From Taishania pollutisoli (GTDB lineage Bacteria; Bacteroidota; Bacteroidia; Flavobacteriales_D; Crocinitomicaceae), in assembly GCF_014518315.1 (NCBI RefSeq), contig NZ_JACVEL010000004.1, positions 62,001-126,000 of the forward strand: a stretch of DNA of 64,000 bases, given 5' to 3'. The notes under the pieces were generated by a model. That model saw only the letters and a program-made list of their open reading frames with translations. It was not told the origin of the DNA and made no database searches. Each line of letters starts with the position of its first letter. Position 1 is the stretch's first letter. Positions 38,710 to 46,851 of this stretch are shown piece after piece. Made by a program: the position numbers and the translations under genes.

Positions 38710-40749
38710 TTACGGTTTCAGATCTTCTGCCAACCACTTAAAAAATTCCCGGTGCCATACCAATCCATTTTGCGGACTCAATACCCAGTGACCTTCGGTC
38801 GGAAAGTGTAAAAACCGGCTTTTAATTCCTTTCAATTGCGCTGCCTGATAGGCTTGCATTCCTTCCGCTTCCGGTACCCGGAAATCAATTCCTCCGTGGA
38901 TCACCATGATTGGAGTATCCCAGTTTTGTACGTAACGGTGCGGAGAGTTTTTTGCATACATTTCCTTATTGGAAGGATCCCAGTACGGTCCTCCGACATC
39001 CCAGTGTGCAAAGAATAATTCTTCCGTCATTCCGTACCAGCTTTCCAGGTTGAACAATCCGCAGTGTGCAACAAATGTTTTGAAACGTTTTTGATGGACA
39101 CCCGCCAGCATGTATACGGAATATCCTCCGTAAGATGCACCGACTGCACCCAGACGGTTTTTATCGACGTATGGTAATTCCGTAGCTGCATCAATGGCAG
39201 ATAAATAATCGGTGATCGGTTGCCCGCCCCAGTCTTTTGAAATGGCATCGTTCCACTCTTGTCCGAACCCGGGAAGTCCGCGACGGTTGGGAGCAACAAC
39301 AACATATCCTTGCGATGCCATCAGCATCAGGTTCCAGCGGTACGAAAAAAATTGACTCACCTGACTTTGAGGGCCTCCCTGACAGTACAACAATGTCGGG
39401 TATTTTTTATTGGCGTCAAAATTCGGTGGTAATACCATCCACACCAACATGTCTTTTCCATCGGATGTTTTCACCCATTTTTCCTGAACAGTTGGTTTTG
39501 CCAGTTTGCTTAACAATTCCGTATTGGCATTCGTAAGTTGTGTGGCAGTTGTTGTAACAGCTCCTTTTTTCCCTTTGATCACTTCAACAGCAAAATATTC
39601 AACCGGAGAAACCATTGATTGGCGTCCTGCATAGATAAAATTACCGAAAGGGGACAGACTGATGTAATCGTGCTGTCCGGTTGTCAGTTGACGGATTTCA
39701 CCACTTGCCAGAATTACCTCAAACAATTGCTCCGTTCCTTTTGTCGGTGCGAGAAACAGAATTTTGCTTCCATCCGGGTGCCAGGCGTAATCCGCAACTG
39801 TAATGTCGGTCTTATGTGTCAGGTTTTTAATTCCCCCCGTAGCTGTTTTTACAAGAATGTCGTTTTTATCTGCTTCAAATCCATTGCGTTCCATACTTAA
39901 CCATGCTAAATCTCCTTTGGAAGAAAATGCAGGGTGATTGTCATATCCCTGGAAGTTGCCGTCACAGGTAATACAAGATGTTGCACCGGTTTTCAATTCA
40001 ACCCTGTACAGTTCACTGTTGGTGGAAGTTGCGAATGCTTTCCCTGCCATTTTTTTCGTTGAATAGACCACTGCCTGGTTATCAGGTGTGAATGTGACAC
40101 TCCCCAAGCCACCAAATGGAGGGAGTGCAGCATTGTATGCTTCGCCTTTCAGTAAATCGGTTCCTTCACCACTGATTTTCCCGTTTGCAACAGAATAATA
40201 GAACAGGTGATCTACTTTGTAATCGTCCCAACTGGACCAGTGACGGTACAACAAGTCGTTTTCCACACGTGCGTTAGCTTTTGGCAGATCCGGATATTCT
40301 TCGTTGATTGTTTTACGGATCTGTACCGATTGTAACGTGATAACGGTTTGTTCGTCGGAAGAAATTTTAAATCCGTCTATTCCTTTTATGTCCGAAACTT
40401 TTGATTTATTCGAACCATCCGCATTCATTTTCCAGATATCGACGTTCCCACTTTCTGTTGACAGAAAGTAAATCGTGTTCTTTCCGGCCCATTGCGCTTC
40501 AAACTCTGAAAATAGAGTAGCGGTCAACTGTTTTGTGGTCTTTGTTGCCAAATCAATGACATATAGGTCTGCATTGCCCTTGTTTTCCGCAACATTTACC
40601 GTTGTCTGGGAATACAGGAAATACTTACCGTCCGGTGAAACGGTGCCTCCGCTCAATCGTTTGAAATCCATCATTCGCTCCGGAGTGAGAACTTCCTGAG
40701 CATTTGCCATCATACTACTGCACAAGGCGACAAATAAAAACTTTTTCAT
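38710..40749 (-). CDS. S9 family peptidase (DPP5/acylaminoacyl-peptidase-like)
   Basis: A 679-residue exported peptidase with a signal peptide ending A-N-A-Q (residues 1-18), a WD40/PD40-like propeller, and an alpha/beta hydrolase domain with Ser539 in G-A-S-Y-G-G, Asp622 in H-G-G-I-D-F-R-V-P and His654 in E-G-H-W-V. The close resemblance is to DPP5 and acylaminoacyl peptidases, which act on different N-termini from DPP IV. I chose the ATG at 40749, because it gives a proper signal peptide; the frame continues to 40836. With the next gene it forms a two-gene peptide-degrading unit. Confidence 0.88.
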   Translation of the reverse strand: MKKFLFVALCSSMMANAQEVLTPERMMDFKRLSGGTVSPDGKYFLYSQTTVNVAENKGNADLYVIDLATKTTKQLTATLFSEFEAQWAGKNTIYFLSTESGNVDIWKMNADGSNKSKVSDIKGIDGFKISSDEQTVITLQSVQIRKTINEEYPDLPKANARVENDLLYRHWSSWDDYKVDHLFYYSVANGKISGEGTDLLKGEAYNAALPPFGGLGSVTFTPDNQAVVYSTKKMAGKAFATSTNSELYRVELKTGATSCITCDGNFQGYDNHPAFSSKGDLAWLSMERNGFEADKNDILVKTATGGIKNLTHKTDITVADYAWHPDGSKILFLAPTKGTEQLFEVILASGEIRQLTTGQHDYISLSPFGNFIYAGRQSMVSPVEYFAVEVIKGKKGAVTTTATQLTNANTELLSKLAKPTVQEKWVKTSDGKDMLVWMVLPPNFDANKKYPTLLYCQGGPQSQVSQFFSYRWNLMLMASQGYVVVAPNRRGLPGFGQEWNDAISKDWGGQPITDYLSAIDAATELPYVDKNRLGAVGASYGGYSVYMLAGVHQKRFKTFVAHCGLFNLESWYGMTEELFFAHWDVGGPYWDPSNKEMYAKNSPHRYVQNWDTPIMVIHGGIDFRVPEAEGMQAYQAAQLKGIKSRFLHFPTEGHWVLSPQNGLVWHREFFKWLAEDLKP

Positions 40750-40927
40750 TGCAATCAGAAATTTGAGGTGTGAATGTAGTGAAATTTTTATAAACCGGTA
40801 TTTCTTCATGATGAGCAGACAATGGGTTGACCACATCTATACACCGTTGAACAGGAGATAAATTAGGATGTTCGCGTTCTTTTTTGTATATTAAATGCAA
40901 ATCAAATTTTATTAAAACCATATTCCA

Positions 40928-41620
40928 ATGAAATACATAATTATATCTTTTTTATTGTCAGTCCTTTTTATTTTTCAGGGAACTACCCATGCACAAAACC
41001 TTGTTCCCGTAGAGTCGACGATTGAACATGCTGATAAATTGCGCCCATGCTTATTGGTTTATGTCGACCCGGAGCCGAAAACGCTTAAAAAGGCCTGGCG
41101 GGATTTTCTAAAAGAGAAATACGATTTTAAATTAAAAGGTATCGGATTTCTTTCGAATAAAGATGTGTTGAGTGCAAAGAAAGTAACGCTTCCGGCCATT
41201 TCTCCGAATGCATTGGATTTTTACACCGAGATTGTACCAGATGCGAATGGATCTCAAATGAAAGTATTTGCTTCCTACGGATAGGAAGTATATATTGATC
41301 CGAATGAGCATCCCGAGGCATTTCAACAATTGAAGACGATTTTTTCAACCTTTCTTCAAACATACATTCCAAATTATTACCAGGAGTTGGTAGATGATAC
41401 GGAAGATGTTGTAAAAGATTTAATGAAGGATCAACGAAAACTGAAGAAATCCATCACAAAAGATGCAAAAAAGGTTGAAAAGTTCACGGCAAAAATCAAG
41501 GAATTGAACGAAGCCGTTTCTGACAATCAAGCAGAGTTGATAGAGGTGGAGGAAAAGTTATCCAACCGGACATTAAAGCTGGAAAAGTACAAACTGAAAT
41601 TGAAGAATGTGATGCCTTAA
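40928..41620 (+). pseudogene. Exported coiled-coil protein gene interrupted by one in-frame amber codon
   Basis: The frame opens at 40928 with a signal peptide (ending A-Q near residue 23), reaches a TAG at 41282-41284 (codon 119), and then continues in the same frame, without a shift, to a TAA at 41618-41620. The second half reads E-V-Y-I-D-P-N-E-H directly after the stop and then forms a long charged coiled coil over about the last 85 residues. One base change from a tyrosine codon would explain the TAG. Both halves look like one protein of about 230 residues of unknown function. Alternatives are a sequencing error or a real short secreted product of 118 residues. Confidence 0.7.
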
Positions 41621-41631
41621 TGGTGTTATAG

Positions 41632-42468
41632 TTAGTGTTGTTTAACATACGAAAAATCCATCTTCTCCACACTTTTTTCCGCTGCGGCTTTGACGACATA
41701 CCGCAATTTTTCAATGACCTCGCTTGGTTTTCCCCGTTCAAAGAGACTTGCCAGCCACACCAAGGTTCTCAGTATTTTACTCTTCGGTTTGGCCAGATTT
41801 TGCCCGAGTGCTGCAATGGATTGATCCCGGGTTTGGATGAGTGAGTTGTCTTCTTCCGCAACGTGCAGCATGCAACCGAAGTACCAGGCACCTGTTCGCG
41901 CGATGTCAATGCTGAAAGTCGCCAGTTTATCTTCATACCCTTTTCCGAATTTTTGCACCAGCCAGATCATCGGGGAAACTTTACTCAGGTCCTTTTCTAC
42001 TTCATCCACGAGTGAGGCCAGGATGGAATTAATGGTGTCAAAGTCGTGGAGAATTCCTTCGATACAGGGCTGTTGTTGCATGGTTTCATTCGTAGCGATG
42101 CCCAGATCCAGGTTGATGTGCGCATTGATTCCCAACAGCATGTGTTGCAAGATGATGGTAGACGTATTTTTTGTTGCTTCAAATGCCACTTCCCAACTTT
42201 GTGTGGGTGTTTTGTGGTTCGTCCATTCCTGCCATGCATGGATGTAGCGCGTAGCGAACAGAATGTCCAACCGCTCCATGCGTTTTCCGTCTTCAAATTC
42301 CCCACGTTCAATTCCTTCCTTAATGCGGCAGGTAACCCGGTGGTATAAAACGGCAAAATAACCAATCCGGCTGTTGTGCCGGATGCTCCATTCAATGATG
42401 TTGTTGAGTTCATCAATTACCTGGTCAATGGATGTAATCGGTTGCTGGAGTTGTGTTGTCAGTGTCAT
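41632..42468 (-). CDS. DUF5995 family protein
   Basis: A 278-residue soluble protein with no signal peptide. The segment R-I-G-Y-F-A-V-L-Y-H-R-V-T, the following G-E-F-E-D-G-K-R-M-E and R-L-D-I-L-F-A-T-R-Y match the conserved first half of DUF5995 proteins as I recall them, and the central H-I-N-L-D-L-G-I-A is another conserved piece. Those His and Asp residues could bind a metal, but no function has been assigned. The protein is predicted to be nearly all helical. It converges on the amber-interrupted gene with an 11-bp gap and has a short A/T-rich upstream region. Confidence 0.72.
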   Translation of the reverse strand: MTLTTQLQQPITSIDQVIDELNNIIEWSIRHNSRIGYFAVLYHRVTCRIKEGIERGEFEDGKRMERLDILFATRYIHAWQEWTNHKTPTQSWEVAFEATKNTSTIILQHMLLGINAHINLDLGIATNETMQQQPCIEGILHDFDTINSILASLVDEVEKDLSKVSPMIWLVQKFGKGYEDKLATFSIDIARTGAWYFGCMLHVAEEDNSLIQTRDQSIAALGQNLAKPKSKILRTLVWLASLFERGKPSEVIEKLRYVVKAAAEKSVEKMDFSYVKQH

Positions 42469-42553
42469 TCAGGTGAATTTATCTGGCAATACTACCAATA
42501 ATTATCAATTGATTTTCAGGTGTAAATACCTGTTTTTTATCTTGCTGAAGATG

Positions 42554-42586
42554 TCCTCCTCCTCAATCCTCCTCCAAAGGAGGAAG
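42554..42586. repeat. CCTCCT tract with small hairpin
   Basis: Several CCTCCT words end in TCCTCC-AAA-GGAGGA (42570-42584), a perfect 6-bp stem. It lies between the DUF5995 gene and the hip operon. A tract of this kind is often dispersed in Bacteroidota intergenic DNA; this is the only copy I noticed in the window. Confidence 0.45.
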
Positions 42587-42606
42587 TAGAGAATTGCAAT
42601 TTTTTT

Positions 42607-42704
42607 ATATGTTAATGCATATAAAAGTAGATTTAAAAAATAAATTATATTCTTTTACATATAATTTAGTATATTTGTTTGTTACTATATTTAAAAGCAT
42701 ATAA
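42607..42704 (+). promoter_or_regulatory. hip operon promoter region with spaced operator-like repeats
   Basis: CATATAA occurs at 42618, 42658 and 42698, exactly 40 bp apart, each preceded by a G or A. The first is part of ATATG-N6-CATAT (42607-42622). A -7 box TATATTTG lies at 42670-42677, 26 bp before the hipB ATG; no -33 box is clear. Autoregulation by HipB at these sites is inferred. Confidence 0.5.
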
Positions 42705-42913
42705 TGAAACAGTTAGCAGTATTTGTCAAAGAACGTAGAAAAGAGGTCAATCTTACTCAGGAGGAATTTGCAGAACGTGCAGGTGTAGCACTTACAGTTA
42801 TTCGTAAAATAGAGCAAGGTAGAACAAATTTGAATATGGATAAGGTTAACCTGGTGTTAAGTATGTTCGGTCACGAATTAGCTCCGGTAAAAAGTAATGA
42901 TATTGAAGTGTGA
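42704..42913 (+). CDS. hipB: HipB-like Xre-family antitoxin/repressor
   Basis: A 69-residue protein that is almost only a helix-turn-helix domain: L-T-Q-E-E-F-A-E-R-A-G-V, then V-I-R-K-I-E-Q-G, the hallmark of Xre/HipB DNA-binding proteins. It should bind the repeated CATATAA sites just upstream and, with the following small protein, hold the kinase toxin in check. It lacks the C-terminal extension of K-12 HipB. Its stop overlaps the start of the next gene by 4 bp (GTGA), so the operon is translationally coupled. Confidence 0.85.
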   Translation: MKQLAVFVKERRKEVNLTQEEFAERAGVALTVIRKIEQGRTNLNMDKVNLVLSMFGHELAPVKSNDIEV

Positions 42914-43245
42914 GACAAGGAAAAGTATACTACAAAGATCGCCTGGCAGGAACAATCACTGAAACCAATGAAGGGGAATACGTATTTCAGTACGATCTGA
43001 GTTATGTGAAAGAACATCCCGAAGATTTCATTACGTTTACCATGCCGGTAACCGATAAACCCTATACAGAAAAACGATTATTTCCTTTCTTCGAAGGTCT
43101 CATCCCGGAAGGTTGGCTACTGGACATTGCTGCTAAAAGCTGGAAAATAAATCCGAATGACCGAATGGGATTGCTCCTCGCATGCTGTAAAAACTGTATT
43201 GGAGCAGTAAGTGTTGAACCAATACCTGCAGAAGATGGCGAATAA
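42910..43245 (+). CDS. hipS: HipS-like protein (HipA N-terminal subdomain as separate gene)
   Basis: A 111-residue protein equal to the N-subdomain 1 of HipA: it has G-T-I-T-E, F-T-M-P-V-T near residues 43-48, and L-F-P-F-F-E-G-L-I-P-E-G-W-L, all conserved in that part. The protein starts at GTG 42910 and ends where the kinase gene begins, so a HipA-type toxin is split into two proteins. In the E. coli O127 HipBST system the equivalent HipS protein is the antitoxin for HipT. It has no catalytic residues. It overlaps the next gene by 11 bp. The symbol is by analogy. Confidence 0.8.
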   Translation: MRQGKVYYKDRLAGTITETNEGEYVFQYDLSYVKEHPEDFITFTMPVTDKPYTEKRLFPFFEGLIPEGWLLDIAAKSWKINPNDRMGLLLACCKNCIGAVSVEPIPAEDGE

Positions 43246-44182
43246 ATGTTTGTATTGTTATAATCCCGTTGACTCACATCAGGATTTTCACGAAAAATGT
43301 GTTATGGCATTCTTTGGAACTTCCTCCTTGCCCACAATCGACTATTCATTGGATCAAATGGATGAATTGGCAAAAAATGTCGTGGAAATGAGTGTAGCGG
43401 TTCCGGGTGTCCAGCCCAAACTGTCTATGTCAGTTGTAAAAGCAACAAAAGAGAAATCAGGTGCCCGATTAACCGTCGTTGGTGCATTGGGTGGAAATTA
43501 TATCTTCAAACCACCTTTGGATCGGTTTCCTGAAATGCCTGCAAATGAACATGTCACCATGCGGATTGCAGAAGCGTTTGGAATTCGCGTAGTTCCTTCC
43601 TCATTGATTCGATTGGCTTCCGGAGAATTATCTTACATCACCAAACGTGTCGACCGAATGGAAACCGGAGAAAAGATTCATATGATTGATATGTTTCAAA
43701 TTACGGAATCATTTGATAAGTACAGGAGCTCCATGGAGAAAGTCGGCAAAGCGCTGGATAATTACTCCAGTAACACACTCCTGGATAAGATTTTTTACTT
43801 TGAACTGGCCTTATTTTCGTTTTTAACAGGTAACAATGATATGCATCTGAAGAACTTTTCAATGATTGAAGGTTCATCCGGATGGATATTGGCTCCAGCT
43901 TATGATTTGTTGAATGTTACCATTGTAAATCCTGCGGATCATGATGAGTTGGCTTTAACATTATCCGGGAAAAGAAAGAAATTAAGAAAGGATCATTTTG
44001 TAAATCTGGGAACAGGATTAGGATTGACAAAAAAACAAATAGACGGAACTTTTAAACGAATGATCAACAACTATTCAAAAGCATTGGAATGGATCAACCG
44101 TTCCTTTCTGTCGGATGAAATGAAATGTGCTTATAAAGAAGCACTGGAAAAGAGGTATGCGCAGTTAGAGTTACACAGATAA
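43235..44182 (+). CDS. hipT: HipT-like serine/threonine kinase toxin (split HipA)
   Basis: A 315-residue kinase core of the HipA family. N-terminal residues C5-x2-C8 and H19-x2-C22 look like a small zinc-binding knuckle, common in Bacteroidota members. The ATP-binding lysine is K92 in Y-I-F-K-P, the catalytic loop is G-N-N-D-M-H-L-K-N (199-207) and the metal Asp is D224 in A-Y-D-L-L-N. The glycine-rich loop reads A-V-P-G-V-Q-P-K (55-62). Known HipA/HipT kinases carry the regulatory serine(s) three and one residues before this G; here they are Ala and Pro. By analogy it may phosphorylate an aminoacyl-tRNA synthetase; the target is unknown. I chose the ATG at 43235, though the frame opens at 43211. 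Confidence 0.82.
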   Translation: MANKCLYCYNPVDSHQDFHEKCVMAFFGTSSLPTIDYSLDQMDELAKNVVEMSVAVPGVQPKLSMSVVKATKEKSGARLTVVGALGGNYIFKPPLDRFPEMPANEHVTMRIAEAFGIRVVPSSLIRLASGELSYITKRVDRMETGEKIHMIDMFQITESFDKYRSSMEKVGKALDNYSSNTLLDKIFYFELALFSFLTGNNDMHLKNFSMIEGSSGWILAPAYDLLNVTIVNPADHDELALTLSGKRKKLRKDHFVNLGTGLGLTKKQIDGTFKRMINNYSKALEWINRSFLSDEMKCAYKEALEKRYAQLELHR

Positions 44183-44258
44183 ACATCTCACCTTCATTGA
44201 GGATGTCATCTATTGTTTCAATAAGTCGATTTAAAATTTTGATGAAACCGTACACACA

Positions 44259-45293
44259 TCAAATAGCATCTATTGCCACTACATACAACGGATTCGTTAA
44301 TGCTTCCGCTTTTCCTGTTTTTGAACGGCATACAACATCTACCTGCGATACTCCCAAAATCGGATGTAAAGGTCCCCATTTGACGCGGTATTTTGTTTCC
44401 TGATACAGTAATTCCTTATTGTCTACCCACCAGATGAGCATATTGGCTTGGGTATGTGCAATCAGACTTTCAAACAATTCGGTCAATAGGACCGGATCAT
44501 TGTCTTTTATCCAAACGGAATCGGGGACAACAAATGTATGTTTTTCCGGATTGACCAACCTGTTTAAAACAGGGAGTTTGCTCACTAATTTTGCTTTCTG
44601 TTCACCCCATTTACCGCCTAAGCTTTCAATGCGCCAATGAGCCGTTGAGATTCTTGAAAAAGCAACGATTTCTCCCTGTTCATTTTCAATGACAGCAAAC
44701 GGATCTTTATCCAGATAGTACTCGAAAAAGAATGCATGGTGCTGAAACACCTGGCAAATGCGTTGCTGCATTTCATTATCTGTAGCGTCAATGATCTTAA
44801 ATCGGGAAGATTTTCGGGCAAACAACCGGCTGAATGTTTGTGTGGAAAGCTGAGCTACCGTTTGGAAATTGAAATTCCTGCTCATCCATTTACTTCGATC
44901 ATTTTTCGGATCAATGTAGGCATATAAATGGCTGACGTCATTTCCATCCACATCACCTTTGATTGCTGACTGGAAAAAGCGTTCTATTTCCGTTTTCAGT
45001 AAGCTATTGCTTTTGTCTTCCGTTTTTGTATCCGTAGATCGCTGGAGACTTGTTCTGAATGCAAAATAGCGGATGTACCAATCTTGGTTTCGTCGGCAAA
45101 AGGTGATGTTGCCCAACACTTTTTGCTGTCGCTGTATGTAAAAAAATAAAGGATGATCTATTTGTGTTACGCGTTTGGCCGTATCTAAATGTTTGTAGCG
45201 TACACCTGTTGTTCCGAGTGTCACCTCCGTCAAGAGATCGACGATTTCGGGATTTGGTTTTTCAGATAATTTAAACAAGTTAGATGACCACAT
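44259..45293 (-). CDS. Protein of unknown function, possibly GNAT-like
   Basis: A 344-residue soluble protein without signal peptide or membrane helix. A central region (about 180-250) with F-F-E-Y-Y-L-D-K-D-P-F-A-V-I-E-N and then I-V-A-F-S-R-I-S-T has the strand pattern seen in N-acyltransferases of the GNAT type, but the acetyl-CoA loop (Q/R-x-x-G-x-G/A) is not visible. I therefore leave the family open. It converges on the hip operon with a 76-bp gap and has its own upstream region. Nothing in the neighbours explains its role. Confidence 0.55.
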   Translation of the reverse strand: MWSSNLFKLSEKPNPEIVDLLTEVTLGTTGVRYKHLDTAKRVTQIDHPLFFYIQRQQKVLGNITFCRRNQDWYIRYFAFRTSLQRSTDTKTEDKSNSLLKTEIERFFQSAIKGDVDGNDVSHLYAYIDPKNDRSKWMSRNFNFQTVAQLSTQTFSRLFARKSSRFKIIDATDNEMQQRICQVFQHHAFFFEYYLDKDPFAVIENEQGEIVAFSRISTAHWRIESLGGKWGEQKAKLVSKLPVLNRLVNPEKHTFVVPDSVWIKDNDPVLLTELFESLIAHTQANMLIWWVDNKELLYQETKYRVKWGPLHPILGVSQVDVVCRSKTGKAEALTNPLYVVAIDAI

Positions 45294-45369
45294 TTTTAAT
45301 AGGAATAACTCAACGGAGTGAACAACACAACCAAATTTAGGATTAAAATATCATTTGTTAATGCCCCAG

Positions 45370-46128
45370 TTACATTACCTTTTTTCCTGTTTTATCAATA
45401 ACGATCCATTCTCCGTTAAGTTTTACTCTCCCGAAACCTTCCCCGAAGTCCCAAACTTCATCGTATTGAATTGGAATAACTTCTTTCCCTGTTTTGTCAA
45501 CAAAGCCCCATTTATCATTTAGTTTTACAGCAGCAAATTCTCCACTGAAACCCCGTAATTTACTATATATCAAAGGAATTACTTCGTTTCCTGTTTTATC
45601 GATAATACCAAATTTATCGTTTAGTTGTACAACTGCCAAGCCGTCATAAAAATACCCTACATATTTGTATTTCAGTGGGATGATTTCTTTCCCTGTCTTA
45701 TCCACAAACCCCCATTTACCATCCAATTTTACTGCCGCTAAACCATCTGAAAAATATTCTACTGTGTGATATTTCAATGGAATGATTACTTCTCCCGTTT
45801 GGTCGATAAAACCATATTTACGACGTTGTTCTTCCTTGTCAATAATCGCAGCTCCTGCCAAACCTTCCTGAAACTTATCTGCGCCGTCATATTTCAACGG
45901 TATTATTTCTTTGCCTGTTTGATCAATGTAACCATATTTCCCATTTAACCTTACTAGAGCTACACCTTCGGAGAAATCATTAGCATCATCATATTTTCCG
46001 GAAACGATGATGTTTCCGGTTTTATCTTTGAGGCCATATAGGTTATTCGTATCTTCAAAAATTTCCTGTGCTTGTAATGCAATTATGTCTGACAGTATCA
46101 AACAAGCTATAAGTACTGTTTTTTTCAT
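45370..46128 (-). CDS. WG-repeat protein, exported
   Basis: A 252-residue protein with a signal peptide ending L-Q-A-Q (about residues 1-21). It then holds six repeats and a partial seventh of about 34 residues, each of the form (Y/W/F)-G-x-x-D-x-T-G-x-x-I-I-P-x-x-Y with G-L-A-x-V-x-L-N-G/D-K between them. These are WG beta-propeller-like repeats. One repeat has a six-residue insertion (K-E-E-Q-R-R). Such proteins are common in Bacteroidota and often of unknown function, perhaps binding partners at the cell surface. I chose the ATG at 46128, which starts the signal peptide; the frame opens at 46182. Confidence 0.85.
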   Translation of the reverse strand: MKKTVLIACLILSDIIALQAQEIFEDTNNLYGLKDKTGNIIVSGKYDDANDFSEGVALVRLNGKYGYIDQTGKEIIPLKYDGADKFQEGLAGAAIIDKEEQRRKYGFIDQTGEVIIPLKYHTVEYFSDGLAAVKLDGKWGFVDKTGKEIIPLKYKYVGYFYDGLAVVQLNDKFGIIDKTGNEVIPLIYSKLRGFSGEFAAVKLNDKWGFVDKTGKEVIPIQYDEVWDFGEGFGRVKLNGEWIVIDKTGKKVM

Positions 46129-46251
46129 ATTTTCAAAATGAATTAAGACAATTATGCTTCTGGTTCGTAATATTTTAAACAATACTACTTGTTTTCATTG
46201 CCGAAAACAAATATCTTATTTTTTAGGAATTTTCAGGAAAGATAATACAAT

Positions 46252-46280
46252 AAAAAAAATCCCCGGTGAAAACCGAGGAT
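46252..46280 (-). terminator. Terminator after tRNA-Gln
   Basis: Arms atccccgg (46259-46266) and ccgaggat (46273-46280) pair with one G-T, enclosing a 6-nt loop. In the minus direction the hairpin is followed by a T run (plus-strand A run 46252-46259). It begins 9 bp after the tRNA 3' end. Confidence 0.85.
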
Positions 46281-46288
46281 TTAATCTG

Positions 46289-46361
46289 TTGTCCCACTAG
46301 GGCTCGAACCTAGACTCTTCTGAACCAAAATCAGACGTGTTGCCAGTTACACCATGGGACA
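46289..46361 (-). tRNA. tRNA-Gln (UUG anticodon)
   Basis: The minus strand folds to a cloverleaf: 7-bp acceptor stem from TGTCCCA (46361-46355) with TGGGACA (46296-46290), anticodon stem TCTGA/TCAGA with loop TTTTGGT and anticodon TTG (46328-46326), and a T arm with T-T-C-G-A. The discriminator base is A at 46289, and CCA is not encoded. It reads CAA (and by wobble CAG) codons. It is a single-gene unit with its own promoter and terminator. Confidence 0.95.
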
Positions 46362-46411
46362 GTTTCACAACGTTCCCTCAAAACAACAGTGTTTTGACCT
46401 AATTGCGGGGG

Positions 46412-46441
46412 CAAAGCTAACAATAAAATTTAATTCTACAA
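46412..46441 (-). promoter_or_regulatory. Promoter of tRNA-Gln
   Basis: On the minus strand TTG (46441-46439) is followed after 19 bp by TAGCTTTG (46419-46412), a perfect TAnnTTTG -7 box. The transcript would start about 45 bp before the mature tRNA 5' end. Confidence 0.7.
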
Positions 46442-46472
46442 TAACCTTGACCTAAAAAAATGAAGATTTCTC

Positions 46473-46727
46473 TTACAATTTATTTACCTGATCGTACAGC
46501 TCGTCTGTTTTGCTCTCAAAATCAGCATAAATAGACTTGAAATCCGCTTTTGATTTTGCCTGGCTGATTCTGCTCAATAATTCGTCCTGAACGGTTGCTG
46601 CTGCATCAATGATTTTGTTACTGGCCTCTGCTTTGCTTTCGTTGAACAATTGAACGGAGTAACTTTCCTCAACAATGTCAAAAATAACACTGTTTACGAT
46701 TTTCTTAATATCTCTTTTATTTGCCAT
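46473..46727 (-). CDS. Small helical protein of unknown function
   Basis: An 84-residue cytosolic, mostly helical protein starting M-A-N-K-R-D-I-K-K-I-V. It has no cysteine, no signal and no membrane helix, and many acidic and lysine residues. Short helical proteins like this are common in Bacteroidota near pnp, but I cannot give a family. I chose the ATG at 46727 because a -33/-7 promoter (46748-46778) lies directly upstream. The frame that opens at 46817 would run through the pnp terminator. Confidence 0.7.
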   Translation of the reverse strand: MANKRDIKKIVNSVIFDIVEESYSVQLFNESKAEASNKIIDAAATVQDELLSRISQAKSKADFKSIYADFESKTDELYDQVNKL

Positions 46728-46747
46728 GATTGTTTGTTTTGACCGTG

Positions 46748-46778
46748 CAAAGGTAATGAAAAGTGCGATGGTTTCAAA
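46748..46778 (-). promoter_or_regulatory. Promoter of the 84-residue protein gene
   Basis: On the minus strand TTTG (46778-46775) and TACCTTTG (46755-46748) are 19 bp apart, a full match to the Bacteroidota consensus, 20 bp before the ATG. Confidence 0.75.
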
Positions 46779-46796
46779 ATTCAGTGACAGAGAAAC

Positions 46797-46828
46797 AAAA
46801 AAGGGAATACAAAACATGCATTCCCTTT
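46797..46828 (-). terminator. Terminator after pnp
   Basis: Arms aaagggaat (46800-46808) and attcccttt (46820-46828) form a perfect 9-bp stem. In the minus direction it is followed by a T run (plus-strand A run 46797-46802). It lies 24 bp after the pnp stop and upstream of the next promoter. Confidence 0.85.
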
Positions 46829-46851
46829 CTCTTTATACCGTCAGACGAAGA

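Noticed and set aside
41282-41284. TAG read as an amino acid (amber recoding or pyrrolysine)
   Set aside because: At least three normal genes in the window end in TAG, and nothing here suggests a suppressor system. A nonsense mutation or a sequence error is simpler.
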